The position numbers and the translations under genes are program-made. Below, piece by piece: positions 50,884-60,859 of a stretch of 64,000 bases of DNA; position 1 is the first letter of the stretch, and each line of letters starts with the position of its first letter. The notes under the pieces were generated by a model. The model was not told where the DNA came from, ran no database searches, and saw nothing but the letters and a program-made list of their open reading frames with translations. The DNA is taken from NCBI GenBank assembly GCA_029260165.1, contig JAJDDT010000072.1:1-64000 (forward strand). The letters are read 5' to 3'. This DNA comes from Phycisphaerae bacterium. GTDB taxonomy: Bacteria; Planctomycetota; Phycisphaerae; UBA1845.

Positions 50884-52578
50884 TTATCGGACGAGGAGCA
50901 GCAGTTCCTGGAGCATTTCGTCGGCGGTTCTGATGGTTCGACTGGCTGCGGAGAATCCGTTTGAGGCGGTGAGCAGTCCGATAAGCTCGCGCGACAGATC
51001 GACGTTGCTGATTTCGAGACTTCCGGAGGCGATCGCACCGGCGGCGGATTCTGTTGGGGCGAGGATGACGGGGTCTCCTGAGTTGACGCCGACGGTGAAG
51101 ACGTTTTCGCTTTTCGCGACGAGTCCCATGGGGTTGGTGAACGTCGCGAGGGCGACCTGTCCGAATGCGCGTTGTTCGCCGTTGGAGAAGGTGCCGTTGA
51201 CGATTCCTTCTCGATCGACCTCGTAGGCGACGAGAATGCCCTCGGAGAAGCCGTCCTGTTCGGCGAGTCCCAGGGTGGAGTCACCAATGACGCTTGTGAG
51301 CCCGGTGAGTCCGGACAGGTCGAGGTTGAAGGAGAGTGGGGAGACGGCTCCGGAGTTTGTCAGTGGTACTGATATCTGGTTGCCGGTGGCTGAGACGAAA
51401 GCGCCGGACTGGTCGAAGCTGAGCGTGCCGCTGCCGAAGTGCGGGGTATCGACCCTGTCATCGCCGGATTCGACCGTGTATTCCCATTGTGATCCTTCGG
51501 CTCCTCGCGATGTCAGGGCCATTCGTATGCGGATGTCGACGGGCGTGCCGAGGGAATCGTGGACGATGGCGGTGGTTGTGACGCCCTCGCCCTTGGCGAT
51601 TGTTGTGCTGAATACGAACGGTGCGAGGCTGTTGGTATCGTTGCGGATGGAGGCGGGTCCGAATGCGAGACCGTTTACGTCGGCGGCGTTGGAATTGACG
51701 ATGAGTGAACCCGGGCTGGTGGAGCTTGCATCGCCGATGAAGACGCCTGGTGAACCGATGGCACCTTCGGTGGTGTCGATGCTGAGTGCGTTTTCGAGGA
51801 AGGCTGCGAAGTCGCCGTAGGATGTGCCGTCGATGCCAACGGTAAACTGTGCTTCAGGCAGATCGATACCGCCCTTCTGAACGTTTCGGATGATGACGAC
51901 ATCGGCGGTTGCGAAGAGCGCGTTGCCCTGAGCGTCACGGAGGTCTGCCAATTGGGTGTTGGTGGTGGCTGGTGTTCCGGCTGCGTCGAAGAGTGGGTCT
52001 GCGACGGACGATGACCCGTTGGTGGCGAGAGCGGTGTCGGCGTTGAGGTTTCCGATGAATCTTGCCTGGGTTGTGGCTTGTGCGCTGGATAGTTCGCCGA
52101 GGGGAATTGTGATGCTGGACAGACTTCCGTTGTCGATGGTGCCGTCTGCGGAGGCGGCGAATCCCTGGACGAAACCACCGGAGGCGGTGACGAGTTGGTT
52201 GCCGGTGTTCAGTTGGAACGATCCGTCGCGGGAGTAGACCTGTCCGTCGGGTGGGTTGTTGACGATGAAGAATCCGTTGCCGTCGACGGCGAGGTCGGAC
52301 GGTACGCCTGTCTGTTGAAACGTTCCCTGGCCAAAATCGCGTTGGGTGGTGGCGAGTCCCGCGCCGAAGCCGAATTGTACGGGGTTGGTTCCGCCCTGAT
52401 TCTGGTCGGGTGCGGTTCCGCCTTCGGTCGTTTGAGACATCAGGGTTTCGAACAGGGCGCGTGATCCCTTGAACCCCGTGGTGTTTACGTTGGCGACGTT
52501 GTTACCGATGGTGTCGATGGCGAGTTGGTTGGTTTCGATGCCGGTGAATCCGGTCATGATGGCATTGGTCAGTCCCAT
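50884..52578 (-). CDS. flgE: flagellar hook protein FlgE
   Basis: Hook subunit. 564 residues. The N-terminal rod/hook motif is MGLTNAIMTGFTGIETNQLA, IGNNVANVNTTGFKGSRALF. GGTNPVQFGFGAGLATTQRD and VPSDLAVDGNGFFIVN are typical of the FlgE/F/G core. The variable centre is long. The C-terminal helix ends with LTASNGFSAASRTIRTADEM. GGGAG eight bases before ATG 52578. Confidence 0.96.
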   Translation of the reverse strand: MGLTNAIMTGFTGIETNQLAIDTIGNNVANVNTTGFKGSRALFETLMSQTTEGGTAPDQNQGGTNPVQFGFGAGLATTQRDFGQGTFQQTGVPSDLAVDGNGFFIVNNPPDGQVYSRDGSFQLNTGNQLVTASGGFVQGFAASADGTIDNGSLSSITIPLGELSSAQATTQARFIGNLNADTALATNGSSSVADPLFDAAGTPATTNTQLADLRDAQGNALFATADVVIIRNVQKGGIDLPEAQFTVGIDGTSYGDFAAFLENALSIDTTEGAIGSPGVFIGDASSTSPGSLIVNSNAADVNGLAFGPASIRNDTNSLAPFVFSTTIAKGEGVTTTAIVHDSLGTPVDIRIRMALTSRGAEGSQWEYTVESGDDRVDTPHFGSGTLSFDQSGAFVSATGNQISVPLTNSGAVSPLSFNLDLSGLTGLTSVIGDSTLGLAEQDGFSEGILVAYEVDREGIVNGTFSNGEQRAFGQVALATFTNPMGLVAKSENVFTVGVNSGDPVILAPTESAAGAIASGSLEISNVDLSRELIGLLTASNGFSAASRTIRTADEMLQELLLLVR

Positions 52579-52604
52579 TGTGGTGCTCCCTGTGGGTGGT
52601 GAAG

Positions 52605-53198
52605 TCAGGCGGTCACGGTGACGATGTCGGCGAGATCGATTTGTTGACCGGTGTCGAGTTCGAGTTTGATGCGGTCGTTTTCGTTGGTGAACGAGGTCAC
52701 GATTCCCTGGACGGCTTTGGGATTTTCGGGGTTGCTGCGATCGACACCGACGACGGTTTTTCCGACGAGCGAAGCGGCTGCGTGTTCGGAGGACTGGATG
52801 GACTGGATGTCTCCGAGTGGGACGGTTTCGCCTGTGGCGAGGTCGAGTGTTGCCTTGCCATCGTCGTCGTATTGAACGCCGACGACCATGCCGGACAAGC
52901 CCGGTTGGGTTTCATCGCCTGATTTGGTGGTGATGTAGGAACCGATCAGGTTTGGAGCAGCGCTGAATCGTTCGTTTCCGACGAGTGTTTTGAGCGAGTC
53001 CGCGAGCGTGGTGGAGAGATCGATGTCGCGAATGGCTGATAGCTGCTGGAGCAGGTCCTCGTTGCTGGTGGGTTCAAGCGGGTCCTGATTGGTGAGCTGG
53101 GTCACGAGCAACTGCAGGAAGTCGTCGGAGCCTAGTTCCAGCGACTCGGTCGCGGCTTGTGCGGGTGATTGGGTTGGGGCGGTTTGTGCTATTTCCAT
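52605..53198 (-). CDS. flgD: hook-capping protein FlgD
   Basis: Scaffold that caps the growing hook and allows FlgE to polymerise. 197 residues; LGSDDFLQLLVTQLTNQDPL and PTSNEDLLQQLSAIRDIDLS are the diagnostic N-terminal part. The C-terminal part has small beta domains (LIGSYITTKSGD, DDDGKATLDLATGETVPLGD). AGGAGA stands five bases before ATG 53198. Immediately precedes flgE. Confidence 0.95.
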   Translation of the reverse strand: MEIAQTAPTQSPAQAATESLELGSDDFLQLLVTQLTNQDPLEPTSNEDLLQQLSAIRDIDLSTTLADSLKTLVGNERFSAAPNLIGSYITTKSGDETQPGLSGMVVGVQYDDDGKATLDLATGETVPLGDIQSIQSSEHAAASLVGKTVVGVDRSNPENPKAVQGIVTSFTNENDRIKLELDTGQQIDLADIVTVTA

Positions 53199-53218
53199 GA
53201 TCTTCTCCTGCCGTTTGG

Positions 53219-54472
53219 TTAGGCTTTGATATCCAGTCGGTCGCGTGTGATTCGTTCGGATGCGACGGTTTCGGTGTTCGCGTTGCCCGGGTTCGCCATG
53301 CGTTCCGCGCGTGACGCGTCCTGGTTTGATTCCTTCGCGGATGACGCGTTTGTGCCCTGCGCATGTTGGTTTTGTCCATGGTCGTTTTGTTGGGGCGCGC
53401 CGTGTTTCGTGTCGGTTTCGGGATTCTGATGGTCGGACGATGCGTGGGTGTCGTTGGCATCGGGAAAATCGACGCGGTCGATTTTGTACCCGTGCGACTC
53501 GAGAGCGGTTCGCAGATCGTGGGACTGAGCTTGCAGGGTGCTCCGCGCATGGGACTTTTCGGTGGTCAGTCTGACGCGCAGAACGTTGTTGGTGAGTCGC
53601 AGGTGGACGTTGACGTTGCCCATTCCGGGTGGGTCCAGGCGGACGCGGGCGACGGTTTCGTTTTTGCCGATTTTGGCTTGAATGACGCGGGCGATGCGTT
53701 CGGTGTTGGATTTCCCGGCTTCGGTGTCGACGGGTTGGGACGTTTTCGCCGTCCTGACACTTGCGGTTTTGGTTTTGGGTTGAATCGCCGGGGCGGAGTC
53801 GGCTGATGAACGCGCGGCGGGTTTGGCGGTGTTCGTTGACGTATTCTGCGTGGTCGCGGTGGCTGGTTTCGGTGTGGGTGTCGATGGCGTCGTGGCGGAC
53901 GCGACTGTGGTGTTTGTTGGGGTCGGTTTGGAGGGTGACGACGCGTGGTCGTTGGCGATGTTGGACTGATGGGACGACTCGTTGTTCGGCGGTGGTGGGA
54001 TCGCACCGGGTTTGATGTTGGGACTGTTCGATGCTTCTTTTCCGATTGTTGGGTTTGGTTTGAGGGTAGCGGTATCTGGACTGACGGTGGGTTTGGCTCC
54101 ATTGAGGGTGGGCGGTTGCGACTTTTGGGATTCGGTTTTCGCCTTTGCCTGGGTTTCGATGTCATCTTCCAGGGATTCCTGGAGCGGCTGGTTTCCCTCC
54201 TGTGTCAGCGCGATGCGGGAGGATCCGTTGCGGTGGTCGATGTCCTGTTGGCGAATCTCGTTCACGAGGGTTCCACCGCGCCCCGTTGTGTCTGAGAAGA
54301 ATCCCGATGATGTGGTGAGGAGTGATGATTGGGTTGGGTTGTAGTTCTTAAGCGTATCAAACAGCATGGCAAAGACGGGAGGTGTTGACGTGTTTTCATC
54401 TTTGCGACGATCTGTTTTGGAGGCGGTTGTCGGTGCGTCGTGGATCGGTTGTGTCGCAATGGCGGTGGTCAT
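53219..54472 (-). CDS. fliK: hook-length control protein FliK
   Basis: Secreted ruler that sets hook length and triggers the FlhB switch. 417 residues: a long Thr/Pro/Ser/Lys-rich low-complexity N-terminal part, then the Flg_hook domain VARVRLDPPGMGNVNVHLRL, followed by LRVRLTTEKSHARSTLQAQS and LRTALESHGYKIDRVDF. The end is Gln/Asn/Glu-rich. The start overlaps the preceding stop by four bases (54469-54472). Confidence 0.85.
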   Translation of the reverse strand: MTTAIATQPIHDAPTTASKTDRRKDENTSTPPVFAMLFDTLKNYNPTQSSLLTTSSGFFSDTTGRGGTLVNEIRQQDIDHRNGSSRIALTQEGNQPLQESLEDDIETQAKAKTESQKSQPPTLNGAKPTVSPDTATLKPNPTIGKEASNSPNIKPGAIPPPPNNESSHQSNIANDHASSPSKPTPTNTTVASATTPSTPTPKPATATTQNTSTNTAKPAARSSADSAPAIQPKTKTASVRTAKTSQPVDTEAGKSNTERIARVIQAKIGKNETVARVRLDPPGMGNVNVHLRLTNNVLRVRLTTEKSHARSTLQAQSHDLRTALESHGYKIDRVDFPDANDTHASSDHQNPETDTKHGAPQQNDHGQNQHAQGTNASSAKESNQDASRAERMANPGNANTETVASERITRDRLDIKA

Positions 54473-55140
54473 GAATTCAATCCTTTGCCGATCGCATCCT
54501 CGGTGGTGACATCGCGGATCAGCTCACGAATGGTGGTCATTTTTTTGATTTGCGCTTCGGTCTTTGCTGCTTCAAAGAGCTTCTTGACCTGACGGGCGCT
54601 GAGCTTGAAGAGCAGTTCGGCGGCCTGTGCGTCGTCCATGGTCATGATCTGGGTGAGTGCTGCGTTCGGCTTGAGGGAGCGAATGATTTCCAGTTCCTTT
54701 GCAAACCCCGCGGTTTGTTGTCGTTCGAGGCTCTTGCGTGCGTTGGCGTTGGAAAGCTGCTGGTTTCGGTCGAACTCTTCACGGAGGCGGTCGATTTCGA
54801 TTCTTTCGCGGCGAATGAACTTGAGTCGTTGTTCGAGCTGGGTGCGGTAGCGATCGGTGTCACGTCGCACGACCTCCTCTGAAACGCGGGAATCCTCGCG
54901 AGAGACAGCGACCCGTGTTTCGATCGGGGCGTCAGTGGATTGCCCGACACTGGTCTCGCCGACGGTGTCGGATTGTCCGGATTCGCTGTCGTCGCCTTTG
55001 ATGAGTTTGACGATGGTGCGTGCTTTTTCGACATCGAGCTTTTTGGATGAGACGAGGTAGCCTATGAAGCTGCCGATGCCGACGAGATGGATCAATGCGA
55101 GAAAAGTGGCTGTTCGGTAGACGTTTTTGAGGAGACTCAT
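54469..55140 (-). CDS. MotE-like flagellar coiled-coil protein
   Basis: A 223-residue protein with one N-terminal helix (YRTATFLALIHLVGIGSFIG), an Arg/Glu-rich coiled coil (RTQLEQRLKFIRRERIEIDR), and an MgtE-N-like end (LTQIMTMDDAQAAELLFKLS, ARQVKKLFEAAKTEAQIKKM). Such proteins between fliJ and fliK are the MotE/YlxF type, which chaperone MotC or steady the motor. Start ATG 55140 with AGGA upstream. Translationally coupled to fliK. Confidence 0.75.
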   Translation of the reverse strand: MSLLKNVYRTATFLALIHLVGIGSFIGYLVSSKKLDVEKARTIVKLIKGDDSESGQSDTVGETSVGQSTDAPIETRVAVSREDSRVSEEVVRRDTDRYRTQLEQRLKFIRRERIEIDRLREEFDRNQQLSNANARKSLERQQTAGFAKELEIIRSLKPNAALTQIMTMDDAQAAELLFKLSARQVKKLFEAAKTEAQIKKMTTIRELIRDVTTEDAIGKGLNS

Positions 55141-55149
55141 GATCGCGTC

Positions 55150-55623
55150 CTATCCAGTCGTTGCGATGTTTTCGGCTCGATTGCGTTGGGACATGTTGGC
55201 TGCGATTTCGTCGGTCTCGTATTGTTCGGCGCGGCGGAGGTCGTATTGAAAGGCGTCGAATCGTTTTTGGTGGAGTTTTTCGAGGGCTTTGACGTCCCTG
55301 GCGCGAGTGGCCAACTCGGTTTGGGCATCCCTGAGCCTGCCTTGCGATTGTTGCAGTTGTACTTTTGCCTTGTTGATCCTGCGAACGAGACATTCCTGCC
55401 ATTTCCGGTTTTGCTGTTCCCAGGTGATGTCGATCGTTCCACCTTTTCGCATGATGGTTGCGGCGCTTCGGGTGTCGGACAACGCCTGTTCGATGTCGGT
55501 GAGTTGTTTCTGACCTGTTTGCACATCACGCAGGAATGATGCGACGACACGCCGCTGCTCGTTTTCCCGCTGTTTTCGCAGTCGAAGAACGGGGGCGAGT
55601 TTGAACTGGAAGCGTTTGGCCAT
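55150..55623 (-). CDS. fliJ: flagellar export chaperone FliJ
   Basis: A 157-residue two-helix coiled-coil that links the FliI ATPase to FlhA. RFQFKLAPVLRLRKQRENEQ is the usual start, and VKALEKLHQKRFDAFQYDLR the usual end. It has the expected place after fliI. Confidence 0.85.
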   Translation of the reverse strand: MAKRFQFKLAPVLRLRKQRENEQRRVVASFLRDVQTGQKQLTDIEQALSDTRSAATIMRKGGTIDITWEQQNRKWQECLVRRINKAKVQLQQSQGRLRDAQTELATRARDVKALEKLHQKRFDAFQYDLRRAEQYETDEIAANMSQRNRAENIATTG

Positions 55624-55653
55624 TGTTTCACCATCGTTGAAAATTGCATCGGA

Positions 55654-57030
55654 TTATCCGTTTGCACCGTTTTCGGAAGATTCGGTATCGGGTGTCAATT
55701 GCGATCGTACCTGTTCGATGTCCTGATGTAGCTGGACCAATCGGTCACGCGTTTCTGCGAACGATCCGGATTCGCGCATGTCCTGGGTCAGGAATTCCCT
55801 GATGCGGGGGGTCATTTTCACGGCGATGTCAAAATCGATATTTGCACCCGGAACGTACGCGCCGATGTTGACGAGGTCTTCGATTTCCAGCCACGTTGCG
55901 AGCACCTTGCGCACGGCGCGGGCGGCTGCGAGATGCTCTTTGCTGACAACGTCGACCATGATTCGGCTGACGCTGTCGAGAATGGAAATGGCTGGGTAGT
56001 GTCCGGCGTTGGCGAGTTTTCGTTCGAGCCAGACGTGACCATCGAGAACGCCCCGGACGTTGTCGGCGACGGGGTCGTTGAGATCATCGCCCTCGGTGAG
56101 AACGGTGTAGATTCCGGTGATGCTGCCGTGGTCGTTTGTTCCGGCTCGTTCGAGCATTTTGGGGAGCATGGCGAATGCGCTGGGTGGATAACCGCGTGTG
56201 GCGGGCGGTTCACCGGTTGCAAGCCCGATCTGTCGCTGGGCCATCGCGAATCGGGTGACCGAGTCCATCAGGAGTAGAACATTTTTCCCCTGATCGCGGA
56301 AATACTCCGCGACGGCGGTGGCGACGAAACAGGCCCGTGAGCGGAGGACGGGTGACTCGTCGGAGGTGCTGACGACCATCACGGTTCGCTTCATGCCATC
56401 TGGCCCCAGTTCTTTGCGCATGAAGTCACCGACCTCGCGTCCGCGTTCTCCGACGAGGGCGATGACGGTGACGTCGGCGGATGTATGGCGTGTGATCATG
56501 CCCATCAGAACGCTTTTTCCGACGCCTGTTCCGGCAAAAAGACCGATGCGTTGCCCGCCGCCGAGGGTGAGCATGCTGTCGATGGCGCGAATACCGGTGG
56601 CGATGGGTTGTTCGATCGGTTGGCGTGTTAGTGCGTGTGGTGCGTCGGCGAAAACGGGGTACTGCAGTTCGTGGAGGATGGGGCCTTTGTTATCGATCGG
56701 GACGCCAAGCCCGTTGAGCACGCGACCGAGGAGGTGATGGCCGACGTTGACGGATTCCATCATCGGGCAGCTTGAGACGGGTTGACCCGGGCGGATGCCG
56801 TTGGTCTCGCACAGAGGCATGAGAACGGTGTGGTTGTTCTGGAAGCCGACGACCTGCGCGAGGATCGTGTCGGCATGTCGAATGTCGATCTCGGCCATCG
56901 CCCCGACGGGCAGTGGCAGTCCCTCTGCCGACACGGTCAGGCCTGCGACTTTCACGATGCGACCGGTGACGCGCATGAGCGTTGCACGATCGATGCATTG
57001 CAGTGGTTTTTCCAGTATCGATGCGATCAT
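55654..57030 (-). CDS. fliI: flagellum-specific ATPase FliI
   Basis: Export ATPase related to F1-beta. 458 residues: Walker A GTGVGKS (167-173), VIALVGERGREVGDFMRKEL, Walker B VLLLMDSVTRFAMAQRQIGL, and EPPATRGYPPSAFAMLPKML. The start overlaps fliH by four bases (57027-57030). Confidence 0.97.
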   Translation of the reverse strand: MIASILEKPLQCIDRATLMRVTGRIVKVAGLTVSAEGLPLPVGAMAEIDIRHADTILAQVVGFQNNHTVLMPLCETNGIRPGQPVSSCPMMESVNVGHHLLGRVLNGLGVPIDNKGPILHELQYPVFADAPHALTRQPIEQPIATGIRAIDSMLTLGGGQRIGLFAGTGVGKSVLMGMITRHTSADVTVIALVGERGREVGDFMRKELGPDGMKRTVMVVSTSDESPVLRSRACFVATAVAEYFRDQGKNVLLLMDSVTRFAMAQRQIGLATGEPPATRGYPPSAFAMLPKMLERAGTNDHGSITGIYTVLTEGDDLNDPVADNVRGVLDGHVWLERKLANAGHYPAISILDSVSRIMVDVVSKEHLAAARAVRKVLATWLEIEDLVNIGAYVPGANIDFDIAVKMTPRIREFLTQDMRESGSFAETRDRLVQLHQDIEQVRSQLTPDTESSENGANG

Positions 57031-57746
57031 GTTTTCTCCCGGGTGATGGTTTCACCGAAGAGCAGCTTCTCGGCCTGGGCGAGCTGTTCGCTGATGGTCG
57101 CGTCGATCCGGCCTGATGGCGAGTCGACGATGCATCCACCACGTTCGACGTTGTCGTCTACGACGAGTCGGATGTGGGTCGCGTTGGAGAGGTCGTTGCC
57201 TGCTTCTTTTGCGAATCTTTTCATGGCGTCCGCATCCGCCTGGTTGACGCGAACCGAGATGTCGGTGTTCCTGCCGACAAGTTCGATGGCTTGCTTTGCG
57301 TTTTCAATCGCGGATGACTCTGATTCCGATGCGATCTGTTTCGTGATTCTCCTTGCGACACCAAATGCGAATCGCTGGAGTTCCTTTTCAGCCACCAGCA
57401 GGAGATCGTCCTTGGCTTGATCGACGTTGCTGACTGTTTGATTCAGAACACCAACGAGTTGCTGGATTTGTGCGTCGTATTTCGCGATGACGTTGGCGTA
57501 GGCTTCGTCGTGTCCGGTTTTCTGACCTGTGCGCGTTCCGTCGGCCATCCCTTCCGCGAACCCTTTTTTTCGTGCCTGTTCGCGGACGAGTCTGGCTTCG
57601 GCATGGGTCTGATCAATGATATCCTGAGACTCCTGACGCGCGTTGGCAAGAAGGGTTTTCGCCTCTGCGATATGGTCGTTGACGGCGAGTCCCTTGAATC
57701 GGTGTTGCATTCTGGCGGCCTGCCCGGCCTTGATAACGATACCCAC
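57027..57746 (-). CDS. fliH: flagellar assembly protein FliH
   Basis: Peripheral-stalk-like regulator of FliI. 239 residues, rich in coiled coil (LANARQESQDIIDQTHAEAR, VREQARKKGFAEGMADGTRT) with the AxxxG-like pattern weak. The ATPase-binding end contains VDDNVERGGCIVDSPSGRID, then ISEQLAQAEKLLFGE. GTG 57746 is the start: AGGAG is eight bases upstream. Confidence 0.9.
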   Translation of the reverse strand: MGIVIKAGQAARMQHRFKGLAVNDHIAEAKTLLANARQESQDIIDQTHAEARLVREQARKKGFAEGMADGTRTGQKTGHDEAYANVIAKYDAQIQQLVGVLNQTVSNVDQAKDDLLLVAEKELQRFAFGVARRITKQIASESESSAIENAKQAIELVGRNTDISVRVNQADADAMKRFAKEAGNDLSNATHIRLVVDDNVERGGCIVDSPSGRIDATISEQLAQAEKLLFGETITREKT

Positions 57747-57774
57747 GAACGATTCTCCTTTGATACGACGATGA

Positions 57775-58803
57775 TCAGACGATCATCTCTTTTTCGCCGC
57801 CGCGTCCCGAGATGATGATCTCACCGGCATCCTCGAGGCGACGGACGACATCGACGAGTTTTTGTTGCGACTGTTCGACATCGGCGACGCGCACGGGACC
57901 CATATACTCCATGTCTTCCTTGATCAGTTGGGCCGCCCGTTCGGACATGTTTTTGAATATCTTCTCCTGGAGTTCACCGCTTGCGGTCTTGAGCGCCAGC
58001 GACAGGTCATCGTTTTCGATTTCCTTGAGCATCGATTGAATGCCCTTGTCGTTCACGAGCATCAGATCCTCGAAGACGAACATCAGCCGACGGATTTGAT
58101 CAACCAGATCGGGGTCCTGTGATTCCAGCGATTCGAGGATGCCTTTCTCGGTCGCACGGTCGGCCAGGTTGAGCATCTCAGCCACCGACTCGACGCCGCC
58201 GACCGTTCTGAACGTTTGAGACACAATTCCCGAAAGACGCAGTTCCAGCCCTTCTTCGACCTCTCGAACGACCTCCGGATTGGTTTGGTCCATGTTTGCG
58301 ATTCGCGATACGACTTCCAGTTGCTTGTCCTGGCGCAGACCGGCCAGGATCTGACTGCCCTTGCCGGGTGGCACATGCGCGAGAATCAGTGCGATCGTCT
58401 GGGGGTGTTCGTCCTGGATAAATGTCCGCAGATTTTCACCATCCGTACGTTGCAGGAAGGCGAATGGTTGTTTGTAAACCTCGCCTTCGATGATGGAGAT
58501 GATGCGTTTGGCTTCACCGTCCGGTAGCGCCTTGATCAGCATGTTGCGCGCGTACGAGACACCGCCATGGTCCATATACTGCGTTGCGAGCGCGAGGTTG
58601 TAGAATTCCTCAACGACCGAGGCACGCGTGGCACTGTCAACGTAGTCAACAAGTGCGACTTCACGCGTCAGGATTTCGACAAGCTCCGCATCCAACTCGC
58701 CGAGCAACCTGGAGGCGGTTTCGTACCCCAGTGATACCAGCAGGATGGCTGCCTTTCGCATGCCGCTGATGCTGCTTTTCTCTTGTTTCGGTGTATCGGA
58801 CAT
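57775..58803 (-). CDS. fliG: flagellar motor switch protein FliG
   Basis: Rotor protein that meets the stator. 342 residues: SGMRKAAILLVSLGYETASR start, the EHPQTIALILAHVPPGKGSQ armadillo motif, and the charged torque helix (EDLMLVNDKGIQSMLKEIEN). SERAAQLIKEDMEYMGPVRV comes near the end. It follows fliF by 23 bases. Confidence 0.97.
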   Translation of the reverse strand: MSDTPKQEKSSISGMRKAAILLVSLGYETASRLLGELDAELVEILTREVALVDYVDSATRASVVEEFYNLALATQYMDHGGVSYARNMLIKALPDGEAKRIISIIEGEVYKQPFAFLQRTDGENLRTFIQDEHPQTIALILAHVPPGKGSQILAGLRQDKQLEVVSRIANMDQTNPEVVREVEEGLELRLSGIVSQTFRTVGGVESVAEMLNLADRATEKGILESLESQDPDLVDQIRRLMFVFEDLMLVNDKGIQSMLKEIENDDLSLALKTASGELQEKIFKNMSERAAQLIKEDMEYMGPVRVADVEQSQQKLVDVVRRLEDAGEIIISGRGGEKEMIV

Positions 58804-58826
58804 AGTCTACGCTCTTTGTATCATCG

Positions 58827-60497
58827 TTAGTCGTCGTGGCTGTCGGTCCAGCGGCGGAGAAGTTTGGAAACAGCCACAGGGTCTTCCTCAACGAGCGAAC
58901 GTACCTGCTCACCTACCTGTGTTGCCCGGACGGAGTGTTCATCCACTTCATGGCCTTCGAGAAGGCTGTCGCCCGTCGGGTCCACGCGTCCGATGGGGCC
59001 TGCGGAAATCGTCAATGGTTCGCCATCATCCTCATCGCCCTCTTTGGGTTTGGTGTCGTGTTCCTGCCACTCGTTGGCCAGTCGCGCTGATTTTCTGGCC
59101 ATCCGCGTCAGCAGGAACATCCCCGTCAACGCCATCAGCCCCAGGATGATTTCAGAAACGTGGTCCTGAACGCCTGTGAGGACACCTCCACCGCTCGACT
59201 GCGAAGAGGCGACGAATGTCCCATCCGGAAGAATCGTCACGCCCGGCTGGACGTCGTGAATGTAGGTAACGGCGACGTCGCTCTCGTTGTCAGACAGTAG
59301 AATGTTGCCGACGATGCTCCGCACGCGTTGACTTTCGCTATTGAACAGATCGTCAATCTCCTCACTGGTCGGCTCGGCTTCGTCTTCGGGAGGCTTTGTC
59401 GATTTGACGATGCCGGCGAGATAGCTTCGCGGGATGGCAATGCTGGCCAATGCTCGTTGTACCGCGTAGGGAGCGGATTTTGTCCTTTGCTCCTTGCGGA
59501 GTTTTTGTTCCTGGAATGTTGATGTTGACTCTTCAGAGATCTCGGATTGAGTCGCACCGGATCCGGTGAGCGCCTGGCCTACGTTCGGACCGACACCGGT
59601 TTCTCCGGATGACGATCCCGTGCGCGAATCGGTGGAGCTTGACTGCTCCTCCTTAATCGCGGGTTCGGTATACTCGAACTCGTGGCTTTCTCTCGTGGAT
59701 GGATCAAGCTCCACGGAAACGGCAACACGAACACCGGGGATATAGGACAACTGGTTTGAAATTTTGGTAACGAGGATTTCCTCATGCTTGTTTCTTTCAC
59801 GAAGCATCCCCTGTGCGAACGAATCTTCGGGATTCGGAGTCTTGTACGCCATCATCGTGTTGCCATCGATCACGGAGACGTTGTGGGGCAGCAATCCTGG
59901 AACACTGCCCGCGACCAGCGCGGAACAGGCGTTGACAATCTCCTGATTCAGGCTGTGGCCGGGCGCGGTTGTCACCTTCACAGACGCGGTCGCGGTGATG
60001 TTGCGCGCGGAAATCCGACGTTTCGTGGTATCGGTGATGAACACCTCAGCCGACTGAATCATTTTCGACGATGCAATGACCCGCGCGAGTTCACTCTGCA
60101 GCGCGACGAGCCTGCGAAATTTATTTTCACCCTCGGGCCTGAACGGCGATTCACCTTCGAAGATGCTTTTGAACGAAATGCTGGTTTCCTCGGGCATCGC
60201 GCCTTTGCGGTGAAGCTCCCAGATCAACTCGTGCTTCTCCGCAGGGTTAACAAGGATATAGTCACCGGCAATACGGTATTTTCCTTCGGGCAACGCCTCA
60301 CCGGCGGCTTGAAGACTTTCCATACTCAATCGCTGGTCCAGCAAACGAACATATTCCGGCTCGGTGGACCAGCGAATCAACCACATGAATGATCCGACGA
60401 TCACGACCGCGCACAGGCCGATCGCAATCCGCTGCGAAGCGGTCAGATCGCTGAGTGTGGTGTTTATTTTTGTAACGAGCCGTGTTAGTGCTTCCAT
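58827..60497 (-). CDS. fliF: flagellar MS-ring protein FliF
   Basis: Forms the MS ring. 556 residues: first helix AIGLCAVVIVGSFMWLIRWS, two ring-building domains (RYRIAGDYILVNPAEKHELI, ARVIASSKMIQSAEVFITDT), a Ser/Thr-rich beta-collar, and a second helix (EIILGLMALTGMFLLTRMAR). The C-terminal FliG-binding tail is RSLVEEDPVAVSKLLRRWTD. Confidence 0.96.
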   Translation of the reverse strand: MEALTRLVTKINTTLSDLTASQRIAIGLCAVVIVGSFMWLIRWSTEPEYVRLLDQRLSMESLQAAGEALPEGKYRIAGDYILVNPAEKHELIWELHRKGAMPEETSISFKSIFEGESPFRPEGENKFRRLVALQSELARVIASSKMIQSAEVFITDTTKRRISARNITATASVKVTTAPGHSLNQEIVNACSALVAGSVPGLLPHNVSVIDGNTMMAYKTPNPEDSFAQGMLRERNKHEEILVTKISNQLSYIPGVRVAVSVELDPSTRESHEFEYTEPAIKEEQSSSTDSRTGSSSGETGVGPNVGQALTGSGATQSEISEESTSTFQEQKLRKEQRTKSAPYAVQRALASIAIPRSYLAGIVKSTKPPEDEAEPTSEEIDDLFNSESQRVRSIVGNILLSDNESDVAVTYIHDVQPGVTILPDGTFVASSQSSGGGVLTGVQDHVSEIILGLMALTGMFLLTRMARKSARLANEWQEHDTKPKEGDEDDGEPLTISAGPIGRVDPTGDSLLEGHEVDEHSVRATQVGEQVRSLVEEDPVAVSKLLRRWTDSHDD

Positions 60498-60535
60498 GCC
60501 TTATTCAAACATCCCTGTACAAAAACCACACTGTA

Positions 60536-60841
60536 TTACACACGCATCTGTTGGATTTCGCGGTACGCATCCATAAGCCTGTTGCGCACCTCCATTAACA
60601 TATCAAACGCGATCCCGGCTTTGTTGCTCGTTGCAAAGACCTCTGCCACATTGTCGGTTTCGCCGGTGAGCAATCGCTGAACCCCCGCGTCAGCTTCGGT
60701 TTGCAATTTGTTTACTTCATTCAGCCGGTCGATCATGAAATCCGAAAACGACTTCCCATCGGCGGGTTGTGTCGGCGTGGCACCACCGCCTGCCATCGGC
60801 AGTGGCGGAATCATCGGTCCTTGTAGTGGATCAATCGTCAT
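60536..60841 (-). CDS. fliE: flagellar hook-basal body protein FliE
   Basis: Joins MS ring and rod. 101 residues; FSDFMIDRLNEVNKLQTEAD, GETDNVAEVFATSNKAGIAF and DMLMEVRNRLMDAYREIQQM are the family pattern. Start ATG 60841. Confidence 0.95.
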   Translation of the reverse strand: MTIDPLQGPMIPPLPMAGGGATPTQPADGKSFSDFMIDRLNEVNKLQTEADAGVQRLLTGETDNVAEVFATSNKAGIAFDMLMEVRNRLMDAYREIQQMRV

Positions 60842-60859
60842 GGTTTGCTATATCCTGTT